In this document: positions 44,221 through 53,250 of the stretch, in pieces
How positions within the stretch are numbered: position 1 is the first letter of the stretch
Layout: each line of letters begins with the position of its first letter
Assembly (NCBI GenBank): GCA_019459455.1
Contig: JAIBEX010000009.1
Location: 496,001 to 560,000, forward strand
DNA: 64,000 nucleotides
Direction of reading: 5' to 3'
DNA from: Weeksellaceae bacterium
GTDB lineage: Bacteria > Bacteroidota > Bacteroidia > Flavobacteriales > Weeksellaceae
The notes under the pieces: generated by a model
Databases searched by the model: none
Told to the model about the DNA's origin: nothing
What the model saw: the letters and a program-made list of their open reading frames with translations, nothing else
Made by a program: the position numbers and the translations under genes

Positions 44221-45681
44221 ATGAATTTATTAGAATTGTTAAACAGGATCCCCACGTTGGAAACTCACGGTGAAATGACCCGTGAAGTTTCCGGTGTGGA
44301 TTTCGACAGCAGGGTGGTGGGTGAAGGTTCACTCTATGTAGCGGTGCGCGGAACGGTATCGGACGGACATTCTTTTATAGATTCAGCCATCGCAAAAGGC
44401 GCAAAAGTAATTGTGTGCCAGGATTTTCCGGGAGATTTAATTCAGGATGTGACTTATGTTAAAGTGAAGGATTCTTCCAAAACTTTAGGCTGGCTGGCTT
44501 CCAATTTTTACGGAAACCCATCAGAGAAACTGAAACTGATTGGAATTACCGGAACCAACGGCAAAACATCGGTATGTACCCTGCTCTTTGATATTTTTGA
44601 CAGTTTGGGGTTCAGTTGTGCGCTGATTTCCACAGTGGAATACAGAATCGGGGATCGCGTGATTCCTTCCACCCATACGACGCCCGACGTCATCCGCATC
44701 AACAGGATGCTCGCAGAGGCAGTGGAAGCAGGCTGTGAATATGCCTTTATGGAGGTGAGTTCCCACGGCCTCCACCAGAACAGGACTGAAGGCCTGAAGT
44801 TCAGCATCGCCGGCTTCACGAATCTTTCACATGATCATCTGGATTATCATAAAACCTTCGATGAGTACCTTAAAACAAAGAAAGGATTTTTTGATGCACT
44901 GGACGCTGATGGAGTTGCAATTACGAATCTGGATGATAAAAACGGCCCGGTAGTGATGCAGAATACTGCTGCAAGGAAGAAAACGTACGCACTCAGGACG
45001 ATGGCAGATTATCATGGGAGACTGCTGGAGGCGGATTTTAACGGAATGCTGCTCCATTTTAACGGAAAAGAAGTCTGGACCACTTTAACCGGTCGGTTCA
45101 ATGTATATAACCTTCTTTTGGCATTTGCAATATCCGTTGAACTGGGATTGGAGGAGGAAGAGGTCCTTCGGGCCATTTCGCAGCTGAAGCGCGTGAGTGG
45201 CCGGTTTGAAACTTTAAAATCTGAAGGGGGTATTTTCTTCGTAGTGGACTATGCTCACACCCCAGACGCACTGGAAAAACTGTTGGACAGCATCAATGAG
45301 ATACGGACCAAAAACGAAAGACTGATTACTGTCTTTGGCTGTGGCGGCGACAGGGACCGGGAGAAAAGACCTCAAATGGGAAAAATTGCGGCCAGAAAAT
45401 CTACGCTGGCAATCATTACCTCGGACAACCCCCGGTCAGAACGTCCGGAAGACATCATAAAAGAAATTGAAGCCGGTGTAGAACCACAGTACTTCAGCAA
45501 GTATACCACGATTCCCGACCGCAAGGAGGCCATTAAGATGGCGATTAAATTTGCTGAGCCAAAGGACATTGTACTGGTAGCGGGTAAAGGCCATGAAAAT
45601 TATCAGGAGATTAACGGAGTGCGGCATCACTTCGACGATAAGGAAACCATTGTTCAACTTTGGAAACAAATGTCAAAATAG
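44221..45681 (+). CDS. murE: UDP-MurNAc-tripeptide ligase MurE, meso-diaminopimelate type
   Basis: 486 residues. ATP-dependent addition of the third amino acid to UDP-MurNAc-L-Ala-D-Glu. The nucleotide loop is GITGTNGKTSVCTLL, with EVSSHGLHQNR, FTNLSHDHLDYHKTFDEY and VDYAHTPDALEKLL. The amino-acid selector is DNPR (residues 402-405), the diaminopimelate-specific form; lysine-type enzymes differ there. So the wall peptide should carry meso-diaminopimelate. Confidence 0.97.
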   Translation: MNLLELLNRIPTLETHGEMTREVSGVDFDSRVVGEGSLYVAVRGTVSDGHSFIDSAIAKGAKVIVCQDFPGDLIQDVTYVKVKDSSKTLGWLASNFYGNPSEKLKLIGITGTNGKTSVCTLLFDIFDSLGFSCALISTVEYRIGDRVIPSTHTTPDVIRINRMLAEAVEAGCEYAFMEVSSHGLHQNRTEGLKFSIAGFTNLSHDHLDYHKTFDEYLKTKKGFFDALDADGVAITNLDDKNGPVVMQNTAARKKTYALRTMADYHGRLLEADFNGMLLHFNGKEVWTTLTGRFNVYNLLLAFAISVELGLEEEEVLRAISQLKRVSGRFETLKSEGGIFFVVDYAHTPDALEKLLDSINEIRTKNERLITVFGCGGDRDREKRPQMGKIAARKSTLAIITSDNPRSERPEDIIKEIEAGVEPQYFSKYTTIPDRKEAIKMAIKFAEPKDIVLVAGKGHENYQEINGVRHHFDDKETIVQLWKQMSK

Positions 45682-45710
45682 GAACCTACCTTAAACCATA
45701 AACAAAGAAA

Positions 45711-46952
45711 ATGCTTTACTACCTGTACGAATATTTTACTGCAAACGGAATTCACATTCCGGGGTTGAACCTGCTTCGCTACATCTCGTTCCGGGCGGCT
45801 CTGTCAGTTTTGCTGTCGCTGATCATCGCTTTGGTATATGGTAAAAGAATCATCAATTACCTCAGGAACAGACAGATGGGCGAATTGGTTCGCGACCTTG
45901 GCCTGGAGGGTCAGAAGCAAAAGGAGGGCACGCCAACCATGGGAGGTTTGATCATCATTTTGGCCACTCTGATCCCAGTTTTACTGTTTACAAGGATATT
46001 TAATGTCTACATCGCACTGCTCATCGTATCAGTGGTATGGATGGGTGCCATTGGATTTATAGACGATTATCTGAAAAAAATAAAGAAAAATAAGGATGGC
46101 CTTTCCGGAAAATTTAAGGTGATAGGTCAGGTTGGCCTCGGTCTAATAGTGGGGGTTACGATGTATTTTCATTCAGATATCACAGTAAAGAGAAAGTATT
46201 CGGACGCACGCATCGTAAACCGGAACAATGTGGAAAAGAATTTTATGCCTACTGAAAAATCCACGGTGTCGACGGTTCCTTTTTTCAAGAATAATGAGTT
46301 TGATTACAGCAAACTGCTTTTTTGGATGGATGAGGAAGGCCAGCAGGAATGGGCCTGGGCCGTATTTATCCCGCTCGTGATCTTTATTGTGACCGCTGTT
46401 TCAAACGGAGCCAACATTACGGATGGTATTGACGGCCTTGCGGCGGGCACGAGTGTCGTAATCCTGCTCACCCTCGCATTCCTGGCGTATGTCTCAGGTA
46501 ATATCATATTTGCAGACTATCTGAACATCATGTTTCTCCCCAACATGGGAGAGACCACCATATTTGCCGTGGCTATGGTTGGTGCAGTCATCGGTTTTTT
46601 CTGGTACAATACCTATCCGGCGCAGGTTTTTATGGGCGATACAGGAAGTTTAATGTTGGGAGGGGTAATTGCCGTGTTAGCCATTATTTTAAGAAAAGAG
46701 TTGCTGATTCCTGTACTCTGCGGAATTTTTCTCGTCGAAAATATTTCCGTGATGCTTCAGGTGGCGGTTTTCAAATACAGGAAAAGAAAATTCGGGCTGG
46801 AATATGCCCAGAATAACAGGTTTTTCAAAATGTCGCCGCTGCACCACCATTATCAGAAAAGCGGGTACCACGAAAGCAAGATCGTGAACAGGATGATTAT
46901 TATCGGCGTAATGATGGCAATTATTTGCCTCATCACACTTAAAGTACGGTAA
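45711..46952 (+). CDS. mraY: Phospho-MurNAc-pentapeptide transferase MraY
   Basis: 413 residues, about 50 longer than E. coli MraY. The integral membrane enzyme makes lipid I from UDP-MurNAc-pentapeptide and undecaprenyl phosphate. Catalytic and binding motifs: GTPTMGG near residue 73, GFIDDYLK with two aspartates (118 and 119), [13 protein letters not shown] (about 232-244), and the late [20 protein letters not shown] histidine loop. An insertion of about 30 residues (about 158-188) lies between membrane helices and is highly charged. Confidence 0.97.
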   Translation: MLYYLYEYFTANGIHIPGLNLLRYISFRAALSVLLSLIIALVYGKRIINYLRNRQMGELVRDLGLEGQKQKEGTPTMGGLIIILATLIPVLLFTRIFNVYIALLIVSVVWMGAIGFIDDYLKKIKKNKDGLSGKFKVIGQVGLGLIVGVTMYFHSDITVKRKYSDARIVNRNNVEKNFMPTEKSTVSTVPFFKNNEFDYSKLLFWMDEEGQQEWAWAVFIPLVIFIVTAVSNGANITDGIDGLAAGTSVVILLTLAFLAYVSGNIIFADYLNIMFLPNMGETTIFAVAMVGAVIGFFWYNTYPAQVFMGDTGSLMLGGVIAVLAIILRKELLIPVLCGIFLVENISVMLQVAVFKYRKRKFGLEYAQNNRFFKMSPLHHHYQKSGYHESKIVNRMIIIGVMMAIICLITLKVR

Positions 46953-47017
46953 TTGACTGAAGAGGAATTGGAGTGTAAAGCGACAGGAGGAAAAGGCTTG
47001 GTTTAAAAAATAGAAAA

Positions 47018-48346
47018 ATGAAAATAGTTGTTTTAGGTGGGGGAGAAAGCGGGTTTGGAGCAGCATATCTGGCAAAGAAAAAAGGGCTGGACGTTTTTCT
47101 GTCGGATAAAGGTTCCATCAAGGAAAATTACAAAACGCTCCTCATTGAGAACAGTATTGAGTTTGAGGAAGAAAATCATGATGAGGAAAGGATTCTCAGC
47201 GCAGACTGGATTATAAAATCCCCGGGAATTCCAAAAAAAGCCGACCTCATCAGTAAAATACACCAAAAGGGGATACGGCTGTCCTCGGAAATCGAGTTTG
47301 CCGCCGAATTTACAAATGCGAAGATTATCGCCGTAACAGGCAGTAACGGCAAGACCACGACCACATCACTCATTTATCATATCCTCAAAAATGATCACAT
47401 GAATGTAGGACTGGGCGGAAATATCGGGAAAAGCTTTGCGAAACAAGTGGCAGATGAGAATCATGAATATTTTGTGCTGGAGGTAAGCTCTTTTCAGTTG
47501 GATGATATTCAGAATTTCAGACCGTATATTTCCCTGTTACTGAACTTAAGCCAGGATCACCTGGATCAGTATAATTACAATTACGAAGAATATGCGCTGG
47601 CAAAATTCAGGATTGCCGAAAACCAGGAAAACGACAATTTCTTCATCTACAATAAAGATGACGAGATGAGCATTAACCTCCTGGAAAGACTTGAAATTAA
47701 AGCCAAAACACTTCCTTTTTCGCTGAAACAAAAGGTGCAGGAAGGGGGTTATGCGGATGAGGATAAGATTTTTATTAAGCTGCAGGATCATTTTTCCATG
47801 AAGATTGAAGACCTGTCGCTTGTTGGGAACCATAATGTTGCAAACAGTCTGGCGGCCTCCATTGCCGGTAAGATCCTGAACATTACCAACGAAAGCATCA
47901 GGAATTCCCTGATGACGTTTCACGCGGTGGAACACCGGCTGGAGCAGGTCACAGAGATTGAAGGGGTGAAATATATTAATGACAGTAAAGCTACTAATGT
48001 AAATGCGGCCTATTATGCCCTGGAAAGCATGAAGAACCCCACCGTCTGGATTGTGGGTGGCGTGGACAAAGGCAACGACTACACCGAGATCGAGGAGTTG
48101 GTAAAGAAGAAAGTAAAGGCCATCGTCTGCCTCGGCATTGATAACCAGAAAATTATCGATTTTTTTAAGGATAAGAAGGATTTCATTTATGATACTTCAA
48201 GTATGGAAGAAGCGGTTAAGATAAGCAAATCCGTAGCTGAAAAAGGCGATACAGTATTGCTCTCGCCGTGTTGCGCAAGTTTTGACCTGTTTAACAGTTA
48301 CGAGGACAGAGGTAAGAAATTCAAGCAGGAGGTTCTTAAAAAATAA
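47018..48346 (+). CDS. murD: UDP-MurNAc-L-alanine:D-glutamate ligase MurD
   Basis: 442 residues. Adds D-glutamate in the cytoplasm. The N-terminal domain has VVLGGGESGFGAAYLA and WIIKSPGIP. The ATP loop is AVTGSNGKTTTTSLI, with EVSSFQLDDIQNFRPYISLLLNLSQDHLDQY, HRLEQVTEIEGVKYINDSKATN, and the late VLLSPCCASFDLFNSYEDRG. Standard length and motifs. It lies 65 bases after mraY. Confidence 0.96.
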   Translation: MKIVVLGGGESGFGAAYLAKKKGLDVFLSDKGSIKENYKTLLIENSIEFEEENHDEERILSADWIIKSPGIPKKADLISKIHQKGIRLSSEIEFAAEFTNAKIIAVTGSNGKTTTTSLIYHILKNDHMNVGLGGNIGKSFAKQVADENHEYFVLEVSSFQLDDIQNFRPYISLLLNLSQDHLDQYNYNYEEYALAKFRIAENQENDNFFIYNKDDEMSINLLERLEIKAKTLPFSLKQKVQEGGYADEDKIFIKLQDHFSMKIEDLSLVGNHNVANSLAASIAGKILNITNESIRNSLMTFHAVEHRLEQVTEIEGVKYINDSKATNVNAAYYALESMKNPTVWIVGGVDKGNDYTEIEELVKKKVKAIVCLGIDNQKIIDFFKDKKDFIYDTSSMEEAVKISKSVAEKGDTVLLSPCCASFDLFNSYEDRGKKFKQEVLKK

Positions 48347-48375
48347 TTTTATTAAAAGCATATAGCATCAGCATC

Positions 48376-49611
48376 ATGAACGAACAGAACACAGAAAACA
48401 AGATTGAATTCCTGAAGGGCGATAAAGTCCTTTGGATGGCAATCATTGTGATTTCTGTCTTTTCCATTTTCCCGGTCTATTCCGCGAGCTCAAATCTGGA
48501 GTATATCGTGAACAACGGAACCACCACCGGTCACGTCATTAAGCACATGTTTTTCGTCGTGCTCGGTTTAATCATTATGCGTGTGGTAGGTACCGTAAAA
48601 TATGAGGTTATAGGAAAGTTAAGCAGCATTCTGCTTGGTTTTACGATCGTTTTGCTCTTTATTACGATGTTTACAGGGCAGACCATAGACGGTGCCAGTG
48701 CCTCGCGGTGGCTCAAGATCCCAGGAACGCCCATCTCCTTCCAGCCATCCTCATTCGCCTATCTCATGCTCATCATTTACCTCTGCAGATATCTCACAAA
48801 GAAGATTAAGCGGGAAAGGCTGCCAATTGAAAATATATTCTACATTTTCGGGTCTATTCTGCTGGTACTTTTGCTTGTTGGGAAGGATAATGGCTCCACT
48901 GCCCTCATGATCCTTATTGTTTCGGTTGCCGTGCTAATCGTTGGGCAGTTGAACTGGAAGTACATTGCCGGGTTTATCGTCACTGCTTTTGTTGGTATTG
49001 GATTGTTCGTCACCGTTGCGTTGACTACTGATCTGATCGCGGCCAACCGGGTGGATACCTGGAAGAGCAGGGTGGAAGTGTTTATGAACTCGAAGAAAAG
49101 TTCACAAATAGAGAATGAAAGCGATAAGGCCAAAAACTATCAGGTGATGCAGGCCAAAGCGGCTATTGTCCATGGTGGTATCACAGGGATGGGACCCGGC
49201 AAAAGCGCACTGAAGCAAATGCTTCCGCAATCCGCCTCCGATTTTATTTTTGCCATCATTGTAGAGGAATACGGATTCTTCGGCGCTGCATTTTTAATTG
49301 CGCTCTATTTCATTATTATCATCAGGATTGTGATGATTGCCAGTAAGATGCCGGCTTTTTTCGGTTCCCTGCTTGTGCTGGCAATGGGCATCATGATTTT
49401 TGTGCAGCTCGGGGTTAATATTGCCGTGGCTATAAACATCATACCGGTTACAGGGCAGCCACTGCCCCTCATCAGCTATGGAGGAACGTCCATGCTGGTA
49501 ACTTATATACAACTTGGCCTCGTTCTGAACGTAAGTTCAAGGATTCAGGTGTTCGATGAGGAAGGAATGGGCAAGAAACAGAATATGGAAGAAATAAATG
49601 ATATTGCGTAA
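48376..49611 (+). CDS. ftsW: Septal peptidoglycan glycosyltransferase FtsW (SEDS family)
   Basis: 411 residues, about ten membrane helices. SEDS polymerase that works with FtsI at the septum. Motifs seen: DGASASRWLKIPG, FQPSSFAYLMLIIYLCRYL, VGKDNGSTALMILIV, the long extracytoplasmic loop with QVMQAKAAIVHGGITGMGPGKS (catalytic-region glycine motif), SASDFIFAIIVEEYGFFG, and PLPLISYGGTSML. It lies between murD and murG, as in other bacteria. Confidence 0.96.
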   Translation: MNEQNTENKIEFLKGDKVLWMAIIVISVFSIFPVYSASSNLEYIVNNGTTTGHVIKHMFFVVLGLIIMRVVGTVKYEVIGKLSSILLGFTIVLLFITMFTGQTIDGASASRWLKIPGTPISFQPSSFAYLMLIIYLCRYLTKKIKRERLPIENIFYIFGSILLVLLLVGKDNGSTALMILIVSVAVLIVGQLNWKYIAGFIVTAFVGIGLFVTVALTTDLIAANRVDTWKSRVEVFMNSKKSSQIENESDKAKNYQVMQAKAAIVHGGITGMGPGKSALKQMLPQSASDFIFAIIVEEYGFFGAAFLIALYFIIIIRIVMIASKMPAFFGSLLVLAMGIMIFVQLGVNIAVAINIIPVTGQPLPLISYGGTSMLVTYIQLGLVLNVSSRIQVFDEEGMGKKQNMEEINDIA

Positions 49612-49629
49612 AGGCATCAAAAGGTATAA

Positions 49630-50739
49630 ATGAGCAGGAAACTTAAAATATTAATGAGCGGAGGCGGAACAGGTGGCCACATCTTCCCGGTCATCGCGAT
49701 TGCAGACGAGATCCGAAAAAGGTTTCCGGATGCTGAATTTCTGTTCATTGGTGCCAATGGTAAAATGGAAATGGAAAAGGTGCCGCAGGCAGGTTACAGG
49801 ATCGAAGGCATCGACATTGCCGGTATCGACCGTGGCAACCTGCTGTCCAACTTCGGTTTGCCTTTCAAGATTTTAAAAAGTCTCTGGAGGTCAAAACGGA
49901 TAATTAAGGATTTTAAACCGGATTTTGCCGTCGGAACCGGAGGTTTTGCGAGTGGACCTGCACTTTTTTCGGCCTCCCGGTTAGGGATTCCCATCTTTAT
50001 TCAGGAACAGAATTCCCATGCAGGCATCACCAATAAACTGCTCAGCAAAAAAGCAAAGAGGGTCTTTACCGCCTATCCGGAGGTCGAAGGCTTTCCAAAG
50101 GAAAAAACCTCATTTTTAGGGAACCCCGTTCGTAAGAATATTGTTGAGGGTATGGTTGATGAGCAACTTGCAAAGAAAAAACTGGGACTGGATGTGAATA
50201 AACTCACCATACTGTCTGTGGGTGGTTCTTTGGGTTCAAGAACTTTAAATAATGGATGGAAGAATCATATGGAGAAATTGATTCAGCAAGATTTTCAGCT
50301 GATCTGGCAGACTGGAAAGACCGATTATCAGAACCTGATAAATGATGACAAGCTGGAGACCGTGGATACCTCTAAAATTCAGATAAAGGAATTCATATCC
50401 GAAATGGCCCTGGCCTATTCTGCAGCCGATGTGATTGTTTCCAGAGCTGGAGCTATTGCGATTTCGGAACTGGCCGTGGCTCAAAAACCAGTCCTGTTGG
50501 TACCGTTTCCTTTCGCTGCTGAAGACCATCAGACAAAGAATGCAATGAATCTGGTGAATAAAAGTGCAGCAAGAATGGTAAAAGACGTCGAAATGAAACA
50601 TAAATTCTGGCCGGTCTTACTGGAAATGTGTGAAGAAGAAAGGTTAAGAAAAGAGATGTCTGAAAATCTTAAATTCTTTGCAAAACCGAAAGCAGCAGAA
50701 GATATTGTGGATGAAATTTTTAAAATAATAAAAGCATGA
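49630..50739 (+). CDS. murG: MurG lipid II synthase
   Basis: 369 residues. Adds GlcNAc from UDP-GlcNAc to lipid I on the cytoplasmic face of the inner membrane. The first glycine-rich loop is MSGGGTGGHIFPVIAIAD, then GTGGFASGPALFSA, the second glycine-rich segment VGGSLGSRTLNN, and the UDP-GlcNAc site VSRAGAIAISELAVAQKPVLLVPFPFAAEDHQTKNA. The 3' end overlaps murC in ATGA. Confidence 0.97.
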   Translation: MSRKLKILMSGGGTGGHIFPVIAIADEIRKRFPDAEFLFIGANGKMEMEKVPQAGYRIEGIDIAGIDRGNLLSNFGLPFKILKSLWRSKRIIKDFKPDFAVGTGGFASGPALFSASRLGIPIFIQEQNSHAGITNKLLSKKAKRVFTAYPEVEGFPKEKTSFLGNPVRKNIVEGMVDEQLAKKKLGLDVNKLTILSVGGSLGSRTLNNGWKNHMEKLIQQDFQLIWQTGKTDYQNLINDDKLETVDTSKIQIKEFISEMALAYSAADVIVSRAGAIAISELAVAQKPVLLVPFPFAAEDHQTKNAMNLVNKSAARMVKDVEMKHKFWPVLLEMCEEERLRKEMSENLKFFAKPKAAEDIVDEIFKIIKA

Positions 50740-52091
50740 ACGTAGAAAGATATCAAAACTTCTACTTCGTAGGAATTGGAGGAATCGGAATGAGTGCCTT
50801 GGCGCGCTACTTCCATGCGTCCGGAAAAAAGGTGCTGGGTTACGACAAAACCCCCACAAAACTGACCTCGGCACTGATTTCAGAAGGAATTGATATTGTA
50901 TTCGATGACGTTGTTGATGAAAAAATACAGCTTTTAAATAAAGAAAATACCCTTGTCATCTTTACGCCGGCCATCAAGAAGCTTGGTATATTGAGTCATT
51001 TCCACGACAACGGCTTCACGGTTCTGAAGAGGGCGAAAGTCCTCGGCATGATTACCGAAAACACCCAGTGTATCGCGATCGCCGGGACCCACGGAAAGAC
51101 AACAACCTCTTCCATGGTAGCGCACCTATGCAGGGAATCCAATCTGCCTTTCTCCTGCTTCCTTGGGGGAATCGCTGAAAATTTCAAGTCAAATTTCCTC
51201 TACAATGGAAATGAGATCTCCGTCGTTGAAGCCGACGAATATGACCGGAGTTTTCTCTCCCTCTCTCCGGACTGGGCAGTCGTTACCTCTACCGATGCAG
51301 ATCATCTCGACATCTATGGCGATAAGGAAACCATAGAGCGGGGGTTCAGAGATTTTGCAGACCTGGTGCCGGACAACGACCAGCTCTTTGTGCGAAAGGG
51401 AATTGAAATCGGCAGACCCTGCAAGACTTATGCAGTGAATGAGGAAGCCGATTACTATTCGGATAACCTCAGGATGGAGGGCGATAAGATTTATTTTGAC
51501 TTCCATACCCCCACAGCCGAAGTTGATGATTTTGTATGGGAAATTCCCGGAATCCACAATGTGGAGAATGCGACCGCAGCCCTTGCAGTCCTGCACAATC
51601 TGGGAGTGGATTTTGAGACCCTGAAACGCGCAATTGCTTCATTTAAAGGCATTAAAAGAAGATACACCAAACATTTTTTCGACAGCGGAAAGATTTATAT
51701 AGACGATTATGCGCATCACCCCACAGAACTGAATGCGGTAATTGGCTCCATCAGGACATTTTACCCAACAAAAAAGCTCCTTGTGGTTTTCCAGCCCCAT
51801 CTGTTCAGCAGGACAAGGGATTTTGCTGATGGATTTGCAAAAAGCCTTGAAAATTCGGATGACCTACTGCTGCTTGCTATCTATCCGGCCAGGGAACTGC
51901 AGGAAAACTTTCCGGGCGTCACCTCGGAATGGTTGTTGGAGAAAGTGGAACATGAAAAAAAGGAATCGTGTACACTGGATGCGACCTTGAATAAGATAAA
52001 GGAAAGGGATTTTGATATCTTGCTTACCGTGGGCGCCGGGGACATTGATACCCTGTACGACCCAATAGTCGAATGGCTTTCAAAATCATAA
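50736..52091 (+). CDS. murC: UDP-MurNAc:L-alanine ligase MurC
   Basis: 451 residues. First amino-acid ligase of the wall precursor pathway. YFVGIGGIGMSALARYF is the N-terminal nucleotide-sugar motif, the ATP loop is AIAGTHGKTTTSSMVA, then EADEYDRSFLSLSPDWAVVTSTDADHLDIYG and YIDDYAHHPTELNAVI. It starts within the murG stop codon, so the two are translationally coupled. Confidence 0.97.
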   Translation: MNVERYQNFYFVGIGGIGMSALARYFHASGKKVLGYDKTPTKLTSALISEGIDIVFDDVVDEKIQLLNKENTLVIFTPAIKKLGILSHFHDNGFTVLKRAKVLGMITENTQCIAIAGTHGKTTTSSMVAHLCRESNLPFSCFLGGIAENFKSNFLYNGNEISVVEADEYDRSFLSLSPDWAVVTSTDADHLDIYGDKETIERGFRDFADLVPDNDQLFVRKGIEIGRPCKTYAVNEEADYYSDNLRMEGDKIYFDFHTPTAEVDDFVWEIPGIHNVENATAALAVLHNLGVDFETLKRAIASFKGIKRRYTKHFFDSGKIYIDDYAHHPTELNAVIGSIRTFYPTKKLLVVFQPHLFSRTRDFADGFAKSLENSDDLLLLAIYPARELQENFPGVTSEWLLEKVEHEKKESCTLDATLNKIKERDFDILLTVGAGDIDTLYDPIVEWLSKS

Positions 52092-52149
52092 GGATACATT
52101 AAATATAAAGCATAAATAAAGAAAAAGTTCCCGAGTGAACAGATGATAT

Positions 52150-53202
52150 ATGAAAAACAAGTGGAGAATATTGAAGATACTTGCAACGGTGATCATTTTT
52201 GGTCTGCTGCTGAGTTTTTCATTGAAGCGTTTCAATAACGCCTCCATGGAAAAGGTGTCGGTCAATATGGTCTACCCCGCCAATAAGGAGAAGGTGTACT
52301 TTATAGACGAGAAAAACGTAAGGAATTTCATCAGCAAATCAAACCCTACTGGAAGGATAGGCGACATTGATATACCTGCCATGGAAAAGGAAATGAACCA
52401 TTTTCCTTCGGTGGACAGTGCCAACGTTTACCTGAACCTGAACGGCCACCTGAATGTTGATATCGTACAGCGGGTGCCGGCGTTCAGACTTAACAGGGAC
52501 GGCCTGGACTTTTATGTAGATGATAAAGGAAATGAATTCCCAATCTCCAAAACGTACTCGCATCCTTCCATGCTCGTGCAGGGTGATGTAAAACGGGGTG
52601 AATATGTGAAACTCGCAGAGTTGGTAGGTAAGATTGACAAGGATGACTTCAGCCGGAAATATTTCATTGGTGTTTCAAGGGAAAAAGGTGGCTATAACCT
52701 ACTAACCAGCGACGGACACTATAAAGTGGAAATTGGCACGCTGGACAATATTGAACTAAAGGTCAAAGGATTCAAGACTTTTGTTGAGAAATTCTTGGTG
52801 TACCAGCAACCGGACAAATACAGCAGGGTATCGGTAAAATATGACAATCAGATTGTAACGACCCTCAATCCTTATTTTGAGGAAAATGACAGCATCATTA
52901 CCGCGGCTGGCAGGGAACTGGAAAAAATTCCGGCCCTTGCCGAGAAAAAGGCTGCAGCGGTGCTGAAAGCGGCCACAAAAAAGCCGGAAACGAAACCCAG
53001 GGAAAAGCCTAAGATCAAGCGTAAGGTCACAGCCGATGCCAAATCCAATGTCACGCCCACCCGCAAAAAAGCGGAAGCTAAGACGCCGGAGAAACCAAAA
53101 ACTGCAGCAACAACCAAACCTAAAACGGCCGCAAAGCCTGCGATTGCGAAACCAAAGACGGAAACTACTCCAAAAAAGAAGGCAACGGTAAAGATTGAGT
53201 AA
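52150..53202 (+). CDS. ftsQ: FtsQ-like division protein with a histone-H1-like C-terminal tail
   Basis: 350 residues. A short cytoplasmic N-terminus and one membrane helix (about residues 8-24) are followed by a periplasmic part. Residues 44-112 form a POTRA/FtsQ-type fold (EKVYFIDEKNVRNFI; NGHLNVDIVQRVPAFRLNRDGLDFYVDDKGNEFPIS). It recruits later division proteins. The last 85 residues (266-350) are almost only Lys, Ala, Pro and Thr, ending PKKKATVKIE, very unlike E. coli FtsQ. Such a tail would be strongly basic and unfolded. Position between murC and ftsA supports the name. Confidence 0.88.
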   Translation: MKNKWRILKILATVIIFGLLLSFSLKRFNNASMEKVSVNMVYPANKEKVYFIDEKNVRNFISKSNPTGRIGDIDIPAMEKEMNHFPSVDSANVYLNLNGHLNVDIVQRVPAFRLNRDGLDFYVDDKGNEFPISKTYSHPSMLVQGDVKRGEYVKLAELVGKIDKDDFSRKYFIGVSREKGGYNLLTSDGHYKVEIGTLDNIELKVKGFKTFVEKFLVYQQPDKYSRVSVKYDNQIVTTLNPYFEENDSIITAAGRELEKIPALAEKKAAAVLKAATKKPETKPREKPKIKRKVTADAKSNVTPTRKKAEAKTPEKPKTAATTKPKTAAKPAIAKPKTETTPKKKATVKIE

Positions 53203-53250
53203 GTAACGCAGTAAAATAATTAATTCAGAAAAAATCAAATCGACATACAA

